DNA from: Pempheris klunzingeri
Taxonomy: Eukaryota > Chordata > Actinopteri > Acropomatiformes > Pempheridae
DNA length: 64,000 nt
Reading direction: 5' to 3'
Assembly (NCBI RefSeq): GCF_042242105.1
Contig: NC_092035.1
Coordinates: 1,120,083 to 1,184,082, forward strand
Each line of letters opens with the position of its first letter. The stretch's first letter is position 1. The translations under genes were made by a program, and so were the position numbers. Below, piece after piece: positions 1 through 30,299 of this stretch. The notes beneath the pieces are model-generated. The model ran no database searches. It was not told where the DNA came from and worked only from the letters and a program-made list of their open reading frames with translations.

Positions 1-121
1 TTGTGTTTTTGTGTAACTTTGGAGTTAGTTAGGTTTAGTCTATTACTTTATAATTCAATGATTTAACTAAATGTAATTTAATCATTTATTTAATATATAT
101 AACACACTATTAGGTAGAGGA

Positions 122-262
122 GCTAAAATCCCTGTTTTAGTGAATGTAGTCTGGTGTGTGTGCTGTTTGTGGTTAAACCAAAAGGATCTTCCAGGTCTCT
201 CTCTGTAGGGATCCTTTCCATGATGCTGTCACACACTTAGAATAACACTCTGAGCCTTTTCA
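122..262. mobile_element. Foldback MITE, one arm
   Basis: Single arm of the dispersed foldback family. It runs aaaatccctgttttagtg, then tggttaaaccaaaaggatct, then gggatcctttccatgatgct. Lies in a clasp1 intron. Confidence 0.65.
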
Positions 263-371
263 GACCAACCAGTCATTTAGACGACAGATTAAGTACGGAT
301 ACAGGTCAGGTTTAAAAACACCGGAGTCTTCATGTTTCCATAGCGTCCCAAAAAAAGGTGAGAGAACGTAC

Positions 372-18274
<17,903 letters not shown>

Positions 18275-19130
18275 GGCTCGCTGCTGGGGGGGGGCAGAAA
18301 ACTCAGGGCTCAAGCAGACTTCCTGCTGGCCTCAGTCCTCACAGTTTGACCACCAAAGCACCTTATGGTGTCCAGGACCTGCTGCAGGACACTTGGCCCC
18401 GTTTACACGCCACTTATTATCTTTAGGAGGCGGCTAACGTTGCCGAATGAGCCGGAATGAGCAGCATGATGTCCTGCGGCGGAGCGCTGCTGAGGACGCA
18501 GCTCTTCATTGCTGCAAAGACATGAAACAAGAAAAACGGCGAGAATTAGACGAAGTTCCCAACTAGCACACTTACACTGAGTTAACGGTCCCGTGTCCCC
18601 TACAGCAGGGGTACAGACCCAGCCTGCTAACCTGTAGCTCAGAGGGACACATAGCAATGCTATTTAAAGTGTAGCTTCCCGGCTAAGTGGCTTACCTTAC
18701 CTTTAACAGGTGAGCGTTGAGTGTCAGTGCAGTTTATGTAGCTGTTAGCTTCTCCGGCTAGCACACTAGCTTGCTACTAGCATGCTTTAGACCTCAGTAC
18801 AGTTACGCTAGTGTTAGCTAAGCTAAGCTAAGTTAGCTCGTTAAGTTACCGACGGCCCCGGAGGAGCACCGTTAGCTGTTCCGTTACTCACCTGTTTGTA
18901 GCGGGTTCATTAACGGGTTATGAGCTCAGCGGCCGGCGGGAGGGTCGCCCACCGGATGGACCGAGTCGTCCCCGGAAAAAAAGTCCGAAGTGGCGATGCT
19001 GCCTCCGGCCACAAAGTACCGTTACTTCACATCACAGCCCAGCAACTAGTCACCTCCCCGCGGTGGTTTGAGCTGCTTGGCGGTGAATCCTCAGGTCAAG
19101 TCACCGTCTAACACCCGCAGCCGCCCGTTA
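18275..19130 (-). promoter_or_regulatory. clasp1: clasp1 5' UTR, noncoding first exon and promoter
   Basis: The start codon at 18274 sits 13 bases inside an exon whose acceptor is a C-run followed by AG near 18288. Upstream on the minus strand is a consensus donor (CAG|GTGAGTAA) at 18892/18891, so a noncoding first exon probably lies at 18892 and above. The surrounding 18900-19130 is CpG-rich. No TATA box is evident. The transcription start itself cannot be fixed from sequence alone. Confidence 0.5.
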
Positions 19131-19254
19131 CCGAGTCATTCATTACAATTAAAACCGACTCAACGATTATTGCTCATAATAAATCTCACCGAGCCGCAGT
19201 GAACGCACCGCAGAACGGCGACACCTGGTGGCAGGACCGAGCAACAGCACTTGC

Positions 19255-19725
19255 GGGACCCGGACCGGGTTTAAGACTAAGAGTAAGACCAGGAGTGGTA
19301 CCGGGACCAGTACTAAAACTAAGAGGACTAAGAGTAAGACCAGGGCCAACACTGAGACCAGGATCAGGACTAGGACTAAGAGTAAGACCAGGACTAAAAC
19401 TAAGACCAAGAACAGGATCGGGACCAAGACTAAGACTAAGAACAGGACTGAGACTAAGACCAGGACCAGGAACGGAACCATGACTAAGACCAGGACTGAG
19501 ACGAGGACTAGGACTAAGATTAGGACCAGGAATGGAACTATGACCAGGACAAGGATCAGGCCATGGACTAAGACCAGGACCAGGAACTGGACTAAGACTA
19601 AGACCAGGACTAACCAGGACCGGGACCAGGAATGGGATGAGGACAAGGACTAAGACTAGGATCACGAACAGGATCGGGACCAGGACTAAGACCGGGACCA
19701 GGACTGGGACCAATGAGACTGGGAT
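19255..19725. repeat. AGGACY/ACTAAG minisatellite
   Basis: About 470 bp of hexamer-based units (accaggactaagactaag). All frames on both strands stay open, which creates long spurious reading frames. It lies between the divergent clasp1 and pde9a starts. Confidence 0.9.
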
Positions 19726-19965
19726 AAATGAGCATTTTAAAAGCTCACCTGTGTTGTGAACTGTGAGAAATAAAGAAGCTTTTATTGTGAAGGCTGACCT
19801 CACTGTGAGCACGCTGCAGTCTCCAGGTACTTGTACCTGAAGGACCGGGTCCTGGAGTGGAGCGGGGGTGGGCGGGCTCTCTGTCAGCAGCAGGTGACCC
19901 TCCACAGATCCAGGCGTCGGTGTCAAGAGGTCTCATTCTGATTAGTGGAGCAGGTCTCATCCGGC

Positions 19966-22900
19966 ATGGCGGCGAAAACCATCCACTTCATGGTGAACGG
20001 GAGGCTGGAGCAGGCCGAGCTCGGCGCCGACTGCTCGGCCGCAGACGTCAAAGGTAGGAGAGCCCGAACCGCCACCTGGGGGGGCCGAGGGGGGGTGAGT
20101 GTTTCAGGTGCAGCGCCGCGGTGCGTTTACTGGCCTCATGGACTCCGGGAGAGGCCCTGACCTCCATGTGGCTCTGACAGGTCCTCAGGTTTAAGGGCTT
20201 CTCGACGCTCCTGTCACCTCCTGACGAGACGAGTGAGGCAGCAGCTCCCTTTGACCGGACGACTAGCCTGCTGACTAAGGGTTTCACTGCAAAACCCCTT
20301 AAACTACCTTAAACTGCCTCAAACTACCTTAAACTGTCTCAAACTGCCTTTAACTGTATCAAACTACCTTAAACTGTCTCAAACTGCCTTAAAATCTCTC
20401 AAACTGCCTTAAACTACCTGAAACTGTCACAAAATCCCTTAAACTCTCTCAAATTGTAACTTTAATCTAAACCTTCCCAACCGCTCTTAAACTCTCCTAA
20501 TGTCCCTTAAACTCTCCCAATGTCCCTTAAACTCTCCTAATGTCCCTTAAACTCTCCCAGTGTCCCTTAAACTCTCCTAATGTCCCTTAAACTCTCCCAA
20601 TGTCCCTTAAACTCTCTTAATGTCCCTTAAACTCTCCCAGTGTCCCGTAAACTCTCCTAATATCCCTTAAACTCTCCCAGTGCCCCTTAAACTCTCCCAA
20701 TGTCCCTTAACCTCTCCTAATGTCCCTTAACCTCTCCTAATGTCCCTTAACCTCTCCTAATGTCCCTTAACCTCTCCCTTCCCTCTGACAGATCTGTTCC
20801 GGGCGGCGGCCGAGGCCGGGCCTCACCACATCCTGAAGATGTACAGCACCGACGGCAGCGTGGTGAACATCTCCCCCCAGCTGGAGGCCAACAGCCAGGA
20901 CTCGTACTACCGGCTGGAGGTGGTGGCGTCGGACCAGCAGAGTGAGCGCCGACATCAGGGTCACCTGACATCAGGGTCACCTGACATCAGGGTCACCTTT
21001 TGGGAGTAAAACCCCTTATTTCTGAACAGAGGTTTCAGTGCTCCTTTCTGCAGGAATGTTAAACATCCTGAAAACGTTTTAATAACACGTGAGTTTAAGT
21101 GAAACTGCGATCAGTTCTAAACCTTAAACTGCCTGCTGATCAGACAAGAAAGGGAAGGTCTGGGGTTGTTTTGGTTCAGACATGGGGACTTCCTACAGGC
21201 GTGAGGATGCCAAACTCCCTTAAACCCTTTAGAACTCCCTTAAACCCTCCCAAACTGTTTTAAACCCTTTACAACTCCCTTAAACCCTTTACAACTCCCT
21301 TAAACCCTTTACAACTCCCTTAAACCCTCCCAAAGTGTTTTAAACCCTTTATAACTCCCTTAAACCCTTTAGAACTCCCTTAAACCCTCCCAAACTGTTT
21401 TAAACCCTTTAAAACTCCCTTAAACCCTTTAGAACTCCCTTAAACCCTTTACAACTCCCTTAAACCCTCCCAAACTGTTTTAAACCCTTTACAACTCCCT
21501 TAAACCCTTTAGAACTCCCTTAAACCCTCCCAAAGTGTTTTAAACCCTTTATAACTCCCTTAAACCCTTTAGAACTCCCTTAAACCCTCCCAAACTGTTT
21601 TAAACCCTTTACAACTCCCTTAAACCCTTTAGAACTCCCTTAAACCCTTTACAACTCCCTTAAACCCTCCCAAACTGTTTTAAACCCTTTACAACTCCCT
21701 TAAACCCTTTAGAACTCCCTTAAACCCTCCCAAAGTGTTTTAAACCCTTTATAACTCCCTTAAACCCTTTACAACTCCCTTAAACCCTTTATAACTCCCT
21801 TAAACCCTTTAGAACTCCCTTAAACCCTCCCAAACATTTGGTTGAACCAACGTTGAGCCTGAGTTTATTCTGGTTCAGATCTTTTCAGATGTCCTGATCT
21901 TATTCTGGTCTTGCAGGTGTCAGGATGCCAGCAGAGCTGAGCAACATGGAGTACAGGTGAGTGCGATCCTGGGAAAGGTGATTTACTTGAGCGTGTGGAT
22001 GAAAAGGACTTACCGTTATTTGCCGTCTCCGACTTCAGGCTGCACCGCCTGGAGACCAAAGTCATCGAAGACATGGGGAAGACTCCGGACATCATCTGCG
22101 AGCTCAAGAGCCAAGTAGAGTCTTTTAAGAGGAAGCTGGAGGTTCGTACCTGCAGAGCTGCAGCACAAACTCATGCAAACACACCTGAATTTGTGGCTCC
22201 TTCACAACAAAAGCCTCCCACAGTTGTGCCAGATGAATGCTTTTAATGTGAAGGAGCAGCAACACCAAAACAAGATTCACTTATAAGTGTCGAAAGTACT
22301 GGAAGCTAAACGCAGCGCAAAACTAGAATGAATAATAATAAGTAAAAAACATTCCCAGTGATAATAGTTTACTGTTCCTCAGAGTGTGGGGCCCCTGAAT
22401 CGGATAGGTCAAACTCCCTTAAACTGTCTCAAACTCCCTTAAACTGTCTCAAACTGTCTTAAACTGTCTCAAACTGTCTTAAGCTGCCTCAAACTGTCTT
22501 AAACTGTCTCAAACTCTCTTAAGCTGCCTCAAACTGTCTTAAGCTGTCTCAAACTCTCTTAAGCTGCCTCAAACTGTCTTAAACTGTCTCAAACTGTCTT
22601 AAGCTGCCTCAAACTGTCTTAAACTGTCTCAAACTCTCTTAAACTGCCTCAAACTGTCTTAAACTGTCTCAAACTGTCTTAAACTGTCTCAAACTCTCTT
22701 AAGCTGCCTCAAACTGTCTTAAGCTGTCTCAAACTGTCTTAAACTGTCTCAAACTCTCTTAAGCTGCCTCAAACTGTCTTAAGCTGTCTCAAACTGTCTT
22801 AAGCTGTCTCAAACCGTCTTAAGCTGTCTCAAACTCTCTTAAACTGTCTCAAACTCTCTTAAACTGTGTCAAAGCCCCGTACTCTGTCTCTAGCTCTCTG

Positions 22901-25900
22901 AAACTCTTTAAGTAAAAAACATTCCCAGTGATAACAGCTTAATGTTCCTCTCTGGCAGAGTGTGGAGCACCTGAGCTGGATGGGTCTATTCAAGGAAGAC
23001 CGAGACCATCAGCTCTCCAAGTTCCCCCCAAAACCGAGGACGTCTCAGCTGAGCTTGAAGGAGGAGCGCCAACAAGTCCGTCGGAAGTTCCTGAACATGG
23101 GGTGACCTCCTTGTCCGATTTCCCGCTCATTATTTTTAACATTTCAGTGTTTATAGATCAGGTAAAACTGATGTTGATTTTCACCTGCTGAAGGTCTGGG
23201 ACGTCGTAAATAAAGCCAATAAGTGATCGAAACAACACAAACAGCTAAGTGCTAAAAGCTAAAAGCACTTTTGTGTCTTCTCTGTGTTGCCGTAGTTCAC
23301 TGCAGGTGACAGATGAAGTCCGAGAGCATCTGAAAACTCCCATTTTTGACAACTGGTGAGTACAAAAACCCTTTACCGACCGACTCAGACCACGTGATCC
23401 TGCTCTCAGCTGGCCGATGTCACGTTTATCAAAAGGACCGGAGCGATGGAGCGCCCCAGGGCTCCGCTCTGGGCTCTGTTATACTTCAGTTCAAGCACCT
23501 GAAGGGCAGCTCACACTGTACTTAGCCCCAGACTAAGGGAGCAGAACTGGCACATTCTCAGCAGGCTTAAACTGTCTTAAACCATCTCAAAGTACCTTAA
23601 ACTGTCTTAAACTGTCTCAAAGTACCTTAAACTGTCTTTAACTGTCTCAAAGTACCTTAAACTGTCTTAAACCGTCTCAAAGTACCTTAAACTGTCTTAA
23701 ACCGTCTCAAAGTACCTTAAACTGTCTTTAACTGTCTCAAAGTACCTTAAACTGTCTTTAATTGTCTCAGAGTACCTTCAACTCTTTAACTGTCTTAAAC
23801 CATCTCAAAGTACCTTAAACTGTCTTAAACTGTCTCAAAGTACCTTAAACTGTCTTTAACTGTCTCAAAGTACCTTAAACTGTCTTAAACCGTCTCAAAG
23901 TACCTTAAACTGTCTTAAACCGTCTCAAAGTACCTTAAACTGTCTTAAACCGTCTCAAAGTACCTTAAACTGTCTTTAATTGTCTCAGAGTACCTTAAAC
24001 TGTCTTTAATTGTCTCAGAGTACCTTAAACTCTTTAACTGTCTTAAACTATCTCAAAGTACCTTAAACTGTCTGAAACTGTCAAAGTACCTTAAATTGTC
24101 TCAAACTTTCTTAAACTGTCTCAAACTCCCTTTAAACTCTTTCAAACTCCCAGAAACTCTCAAAATCCCTTACTCTGTCTCAAACTGTCTCAAAGTACCT
24201 TAAACTGTCTCAAAGTACCTTAAACTGTCCCACCTGTGTGTGGCGCCGTGAGCAGGCAGTGGGAGGAGGCGGAGATGCTGGTGCTTCTCCAGGTGATGTT
24301 CACCGACCTGGACTTCCTGACGGCGTTCCACATCGAGCTGGACGTCCTGCAGAACTTCCTGTTCGAGGTCTACTGCCACTACAACAACATCCCCTTCCAC
24401 AACTTCCAGCACTGCTTCTGCGTCACCCAGATGGTACGAGCGGCAGGGAAGAGTCCATTACGGCCAATAACGGGGGGAAGTGTCCAGGAAATTAAACATA
24501 TGTGTTTAGAGGAGGAAATTATTCCTGGAATTGTTTTCTTTATTTTAGTCAGCAAAATGAAGTTACTCTACAATTCTAGCATGATCTAAACCTTTTCCCC
24601 CGAATTTGGTTTCTTACTGCAGTAGGATACAACCACAAACTGTCTGAAACTCCCTTAAACTGCCTCAAACTCTCTTAAACTCTTTCAAACTTAAACTTAA
24701 AGGTATATTTTCAAGTGCATTAGCTCATTTACATGTACTTCAACAGCAGTCGTCATTTCAAAGGGAGTTATTGCAATTACTCCACTACATTTATTTCAGA
24801 GATGAAAGAACAGCCAGACTCCATTAACAAAATCGGTCATTTTAAATGAAAGTTGCTGGTCTATTGCTGCCTCTATCAGTTGGTTTGTTTGTGTTAATTG
24901 AGTGTTTTTTTTGTTTCAAATGGTTAATTCAGATGCAACACAATATTTGTGGAACATACCATAACACAAACAAGCTAACCAACTGAGCCAGTGGCAGACC
25001 AACAACTCCTGTGTTCTGCGAGGTAAAATTACTTTTTTTTCCAATGGAGTCTGGTGTGTTCGATAGAGAGCGATATAACAGCTGTTTATGGTTAAACAAA
25101 AGGGATTTTACAGTTCTGCCTCTGTAGGGAAGGTTTAAAAATACCAGATCTCCTTAAATCCTGCTCCCGGTGTTTGTTGGGGTCTCGATCTGCAGATGTA
25201 CGGGCTGATCTGGCTGACGGACCTCAGGAGTAAATTATCCAGGATGGACCTGTTGATCATGTTGACTTCGGCTCTGTGCCACGACCTCGACCACCCCGGC
25301 TACAACAACGTCTACCAGGTCACCTCGCTGCCGTCCTGCTTGTGGCTTTGATCTGTTCGTCTCATGATCGCGTTGTTCGTTACTTTCTATCGTTTCTCTG
25401 CCGATATTTCACACAGATCAACGCTCAGACCGACTTGGCTCTTCGCTACAACGACATTTCGCCTCTGGAAAACCACCACTGTGCCGTCGCCTTCAGCATC
25501 TTGTCCAAGGTACAAAAAACATGATGCATTAAAGGATTCAAAAAACAATTGTACTGGAGAAAACATGATTGGAAATAGGCAGAATAATTACAGATTGTGA
25601 TAAGATTTGTGTAAAAGTGGCAGCACCAACAACTCTGATGTTATTGATAAAGCCGATTGATTGAATGAACTACATTTTTCAGACACTTTCAGTCTTGTAG
25701 ATAAAGTTATTCCCAATGAAAAGGCAAAAAAAAAAATCAAAATAATGTCTGTTTCTGGCTCAAACTCAAATTTACTAGCATTTAAAATTGTTTAATTTAA
25801 GCCACCGAGTTTTAAATTAATTCATAAGTACGTGTTTAAGTGAAACAGCATAATATCATCAGCAAAAAACAGTAGAAACATGAATAAAGATCAGGCCACT

Positions 25901-28188
25901 TGTGAATGAGGAACAAAAGGGGTCCAAGTATGGATCCCTGTGGGACGCCACAGGGATCTACCAATTGTTCCCGCTTAGTAATATAATTAGAGATCAGAAA
26001 AAACTCAAAATACGTCAATGACACAGAACAAACAGAGTTCATGTATTGATCATTATGCTCTTGATGACACCCTGATACTTTCTTAAATGCAGCCAGAATG
26101 CAACATCCTAAAAAACCTGACGTGCGAGCAGTACAAACACATCCGAGGAGGAATGATCAAGTAAGACTTCAGCTCACGTTCTCCGTGTTGGTGTTGTGTC
26201 GTGTGTTCAGTTTAAAACCCTCAAGAATAAATCTTTTTTTCCAGGTGTATTCTGGCCACCGACATGGCGAGACACAACGAAATTCTCAACAAGTTCAAAT
26301 CCTTGCAGCCGGTGTTCGACTTCTCCAACAAGGACCACAAGGAAGTGGTAAAGAAAACGGTTTTCTCTTACTTTTAGGCTTTTTGATTCCTTTTTTATGA
26401 GGCAATCTGATTAAACCCTTCAGCTAGTCTTCATTAAAACAGCAAAACAACACCAAATATCATCTTTTTCCTTTTATTTTGGTCTACAAAGAACAGTGTG
26501 GCTAATCTATCAATTAAACACTAAGTAGGATTGGAATAATGGTCTTACTCTGATTCCTGTTTCCAGCTGATGAAGATCATGGTGAAGGTGAGCGACATCT
26601 CCAACGAGGCGAGGCCGATGGCGGTGGCCGAGCCCTGGCTGGACTGCCTGCTGCAGGAGTTCTTCAACCAGGTTCTTACTCTCAGTTTACCGATCGATCG
26701 ATATGCAGGAAATGACCGGAAACAGCTGCTCGCTAACGCTGAGGACACGCGGTCAACATGAGGAAGTTAACCGCACTGTTTAATATCATAGCATCAAAAT
26801 GGCAGCCAAGTCCTGACAACTGAATATCTTCCAATAATGACAGAAAACTGGAATCAAACCTTTGATATAAGAGTCTTTGTTCTTGTTGTGCAGAGTGACA
26901 CAGAGAAACTCAAAGGGCTTCCAGTGACTCCTTTCATGGACCGTGACAAAGTGTCCAAACCGTCCTCTCAGACCAACTTCATCCGATTCGTCCTCCTGCC
27001 GCTCTTCACCGAGCTCACCAAGATGTTCCCCTGTCTGGAGGTAAAGTCTCAGCCCTGCTAGGTGCTCTGTGATACAGTTTAGGCAGAAGACTCCACCTGA
27101 TTCTTGCTAAATTAAAGTAAATTCACTGTTTTTATACAGATTACTTAAGTTTTTTTCTATCTACCTGTTGAGTCTTCAAAGCCACCAGACTCCATTGATA
27201 AAAACGGTAATTTTACCACTGCTTGGGACAGTGGAGTTGCTCGTTTACCGACGCCTCAATCGAGAATCTTTTTGTGTTAGTGTGTGCGACACAAATAGTG
27301 TTGGATTTGAGCTAAACCTTTAAAACACCAAAGTCACACAATAACACAAATAAACAAACTGATTGAGGCCTCAGAAGACTGGAAACGCTTAGGTAAAATC
27401 CCTGTTTTAGTGAATGTAGTCTGGTGTGTGTGCTGTTTGTGGTTAAACCAAAAGGATCTTCCAGGTCTCTCTCTGTAGGGATCCTTTCATGATGCTGCCA
27501 CACACTTAGAATAACACTCTGAGCCTGTCAGTGGATCAAACAAGCACTTTTAGTGGACCTCTTTTTGGTTTAACCACAAACAGTCGTTATATCGCTCTGT
27601 GCAAACACACCAGACTCCATTTACAAAAACAGGAATTTTACCTCCAAGAACACAGATTGTGTCGGACTACTGCTGTTTGCTTTTTTGTTTTTATGTGTTA
27701 CATAAATCTTGTATTGGATTCAAAATGACATGTTAAAGTCAAGCAACAACAGAAAAACTAACTAACTGATCGAGGCAGCAATAGACAAACTCCTCTGTCA
27801 TGCGAGTTAAAATTAGTGTTTTTGTGAATGGAGTCTGGTGTGTTTGCAGAGAGCTGCAGTTGCCAAGGATCATGTTGCAGCCACTGCAGTCTGTTTCAAG
27901 GATTTTTTGAACCATTTTTTCAAATGGTTAGTAAGAGTTCAAATGTTTACAGAAAATAACGTTTCAGGGCAATTTTGGTTCCCTCAGAGTCCCAAAATGT
28001 AGGAGAGCAAAGACAGAAGTGAGGCAGCAAAATCCAAACTGTCATATTTCATGAAATAACTGTTGGAAAAATTGCCAAACGTGCAGCGACACATCCTGGA
28101 GCCGGTGCGACGGGCACTGGAGTATTACTCTGACCTGGAGAGAGCCAGCAAGGAGGAGGAGGAGGAGGAGGGGACGGCCAAAGCGTGA
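19966..28188 (+). CDS. pde9a: PDE9A-type cGMP phosphodiesterase
   Basis: Hydrolyses cyclic nucleotides, in this family with high affinity for cGMP. Exons: 19966-20053, 20792-20941, 21917-21956, 22039-22141, 22959-23101, 23296-23355, 24256-24433, 25196-25318, 25417-25509, 26093-26160, 26245-26347, 26567-26671, 26894-27040 and 28087-28188. The joined frame is open for 500 residues. The N-terminus ([20 protein letters not shown]) resembles the PDE9A N-terminal fold; a coiled segment spans about 80-130. The catalytic domain has the metal-binding signature: FHNFQHCFC (His243, His247), [10 protein letters not shown] (His283, Asp284), DISNEARP, and the nucleotide-binding glutamine in SSQTNF. The C-terminus ends in a Glu run (KEEEEEEG). 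It is shorter and more divergent than mammalian PDE9A, so it may be a fish-specific paralogue. The ATG was chosen because it is the only one giving phase 1 at the first donor with a family-like N-terminus. The donor after exon 8 (GTCACC) is weak. Confidence 0.92.
20296..20780. repeat. 20-bp minisatellite, pde9a intron 1
   Basis: Units of cttaaactgtctcaaactgc type, then cttaaactctcctaatgtcc, ending just before the exon 2 acceptor. Confidence 0.9.
20943..20996. repeat. 16-bp triplet repeat after a donor site
   Basis: Three copies of gacatcagggtcacct directly after the pde9a exon 2 donor. Confidence 0.85.
21208..21835. repeat. 20-bp minisatellite, pde9a intron 2
   Basis: About 30 units of cttaaaccctttacaactcc type, with a higher-order pattern marked by periodic ctcccaaactgttttaaacc units. 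Confidence 0.9.
22405..22890. repeat. 20-bp minisatellite, pde9a intron 4
   Basis: About 24 units of cttaaactgtctcaaactgt with G/A and T/C variants. Confidence 0.9.
23560..24232. repeat. 20- and 30-bp minisatellite, pde9a intron 6
   Basis: Units of cttaaactgtctcaaagtac type, running up to about 23 bases before the exon 7 acceptor. Confidence 0.9.
24638..24700. repeat. Short minisatellite, pde9a intron 7
   Basis: Three to four units related to the 20-bp repeat (aactcccttaaactgcctca). Confidence 0.75.
24806..25130. mobile_element. Foldback MITE in pde9a intron 7
   Basis: Inverted ccagactccattaac / tccaatggagtctggtg arms around a caacacaatatttgtgg centre. Confidence 0.6.
25836..26045 (-). mobile_element. 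LINE reverse-transcriptase fragment in pde9a intron 9
   Basis: Minus strand reads [16 protein letters not shown], then after a one-base shift FADDIMLFH. These are the GxPQGSxLGPLLF and catalytic FADD motifs of non-LTR retrotransposon reverse transcriptases. It is a dead fragment: frameshifted and about 200 bp long. Confidence 0.75.
27176..27540. mobile_element. Foldback MITE in pde9a intron 13, copy 1
   Basis: Arms caccagactccattgat and tgaatgtagtctggtgtg; the right arm extends through ggatcctttcatgatgctg. Confidence 0.6.
27541..27870. mobile_element. Foldback MITE in pde9a intron 13, copy 2
   Basis: A second copy directly adjoining the first, with caccagactccatttac and tgaatggagtctggtgtg arms. 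Confidence 0.55.
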
Positions 28189-28645
28189 GGAGGAAGAGGA
28201 GGAGGAAGTGTTTTCTTTATAATCAGCAGCAGTTTGTAGTTTGTGAACTAGACTTTTCTTGTGAATATGGCTGCGAGTTCCATGTTTGATGACGTAGAAG
28301 TTTAGATTTGGCTTTCTGACTTTGTGTATGATCTAAAACTACCTGAAACGGCTCCAGCGATGGTGTTAAACTGCTGATATTCTGTTTTCATCTTCATCTT
28401 CAGACTCCAAACAGCTAAATGTTCCTCCTAACGAGTCGTGTGTGTGTGTGTGTGTGTATCTCTGCCTGATTTACCTCCTTCCTCTGAGCCACGGAGCTCC
28501 ATGTTTGCTGCCACAAATAGACTAGAGCACCAAACGTGGGTTCATCCGCCGCTGGAAATAGTCCCTGACAGATGCACTAGTTCCTCCTGTTTGTTTGATA
28601 AAAAGTACAAGAATTAAATTATGTTTTTGTTGCAGATATTCTCTC

Positions 28646-28651
28646 AATAAA
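28646..28651 (+). terminator. pde9a: pde9a polyadenylation signal
   Basis: AATAAA about 460 bases after the pde9a stop codon, followed by a GT-rich stretch (gtctttgtttgtgtttgg). This is the expected arrangement for a poly(A) site. Confidence 0.6.
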
Positions 28652-30299
28652 GGTCTTTGTTTGTGTTTGGTATCAAACGGTCGCATGTTTGAGGTTCTTA
28701 GTAATTAAAAAAAGAAGCAAACTGACTTTTTTCACCATCTGAAAGTTTAATTTTCAGTCACTTCATTTACAAATTAAAAAAAAAAGTGCAAATATGTGTT
28801 TCCTGTACGAGTAATGCATCTGATAAATATTCAGAGGTCCAAACAAACAGTAACCAGGGCTCAACATTAGTGTTTAAATTAAATAAAAAATGTTCACAAT
28901 AAATCTTCACTCTGTACAAACAGTTATTCTAAAGTACATTCTGTTGGCATTTAAAAACAAAACCATCGTTCGCTTCGACGCCGACAAACGTTTCTGTTTT
29001 AGACAAACATCCAAGTTTCCAGTTTTTAATTAACGCCAAAGTTCATTTTCACTACAGGAAAATACCGAAGGAGGTGAAACAATTATTATTTTAGGTCTTC
29101 CTCCATTATTTTCTCCTCTTCGTCAGTTTCCAGGAGCTTATTGTGCCGCCGATTAATCAGCTGAGAAATGTTAAACCGGTAAAGTGTAGCTTATTTCCTC
29201 TTTTTAGTTTAATTTTAGTTTCATTTACGCTGCATTAGTGTTTTTAAAGTACCTTTATGTTAACTTTATGTCTGATTCACGTGAAGAACTAAATGTTTTC
29301 TTGCAAGAAAATAATTGAGTGATTAAAAAATAAGTACTGAGTTTTGCTTTAATACATTTTTATCAACACATTTAATCACAAATTAAACATTTTGTGATTA
29401 CAGTGTTAATAGTTTTGGCTGGGAGAGAAAAATCTGACATTTAGGACCAACTTTGCTCCTTTTATGAAGATTTTCTCTCCACATTTTGGCCAAAGTGGTA
29501 AAGTGGCTGATTATTAGAAGATTATTGATTGATTGATGTTCTCTCTCCTGACTTTTTCCACTGATTCGCTGTCATCGCTCACATTTGAAGGCTCTTCGAG
29601 ACCTTTTGACACAGTTTAAAATCAACACCAGACACCAAAAACGTAACGAGAACGTCTTCTGATGCCAAACCGCGACGGTAAAAACAACATTTAGTGTTTC
29701 AGCTTCAGGTCAGTGGCAGAAACGAGCTTCGACGGCGCCGCTGACGCGTGAAACTGGACGAGAACACAGGCAGCATTAATATAAATATGGCAGCAACATG
29801 TCAACAAACACAAAACAAGTGTTGGCCCAAACACAAAGTGCACAAATAAAACCAGTGTCAGACAGTTTAGAAGAGAACGTCAGGAGTCCCATTTATGTGC
29901 CAGCAGCAAATGTTTCCTCACAAGCCCTCCCACACTGAAGGATTTCTAAACCTCCAGCAGACGTGTGGTGTTACAGAACAGTGTCGCTGAAAAAGGGGTG
30001 TTTGAAACACAGTTGTGACCTTTAATCTTCCTTTTGAATGTTTGGTTTTCAGCCTGATTAGTCTGAGTTGCAAGTTTCGTGCTTGCAAACGTACTTTTAC
30101 AAGAATTTGGGCCGAAAAAAACCATCAGTAAGTTTAAACAAAAACGGAGTTTAACAGATGTGTCAGACCTCCACCCAGTGGAAGGTGTTTGCCTCCCCTG
30201 CCCTAAATTAACAGTATTGCTGATCACCAGATTATTTCTTTAGTTCCTGTGATGGTTAACCCTCCAGTATGTGCAGCTCTTTAATCACAATGATGGATC

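Noticed and set aside
19167..19926. Long minus-strand frames of Leu-Val-rich sequence resembling a membrane protein
   Set aside because: The hexamer minisatellite has no stop in any frame. There is no splice or start logic, and it lies between two gene promoters.
20482..24232. Regular 20-bp repeats that look array-like
   Set aside because: Not CRISPR: units are contiguous without unique spacers, and they lie in introns of a vertebrate gene.
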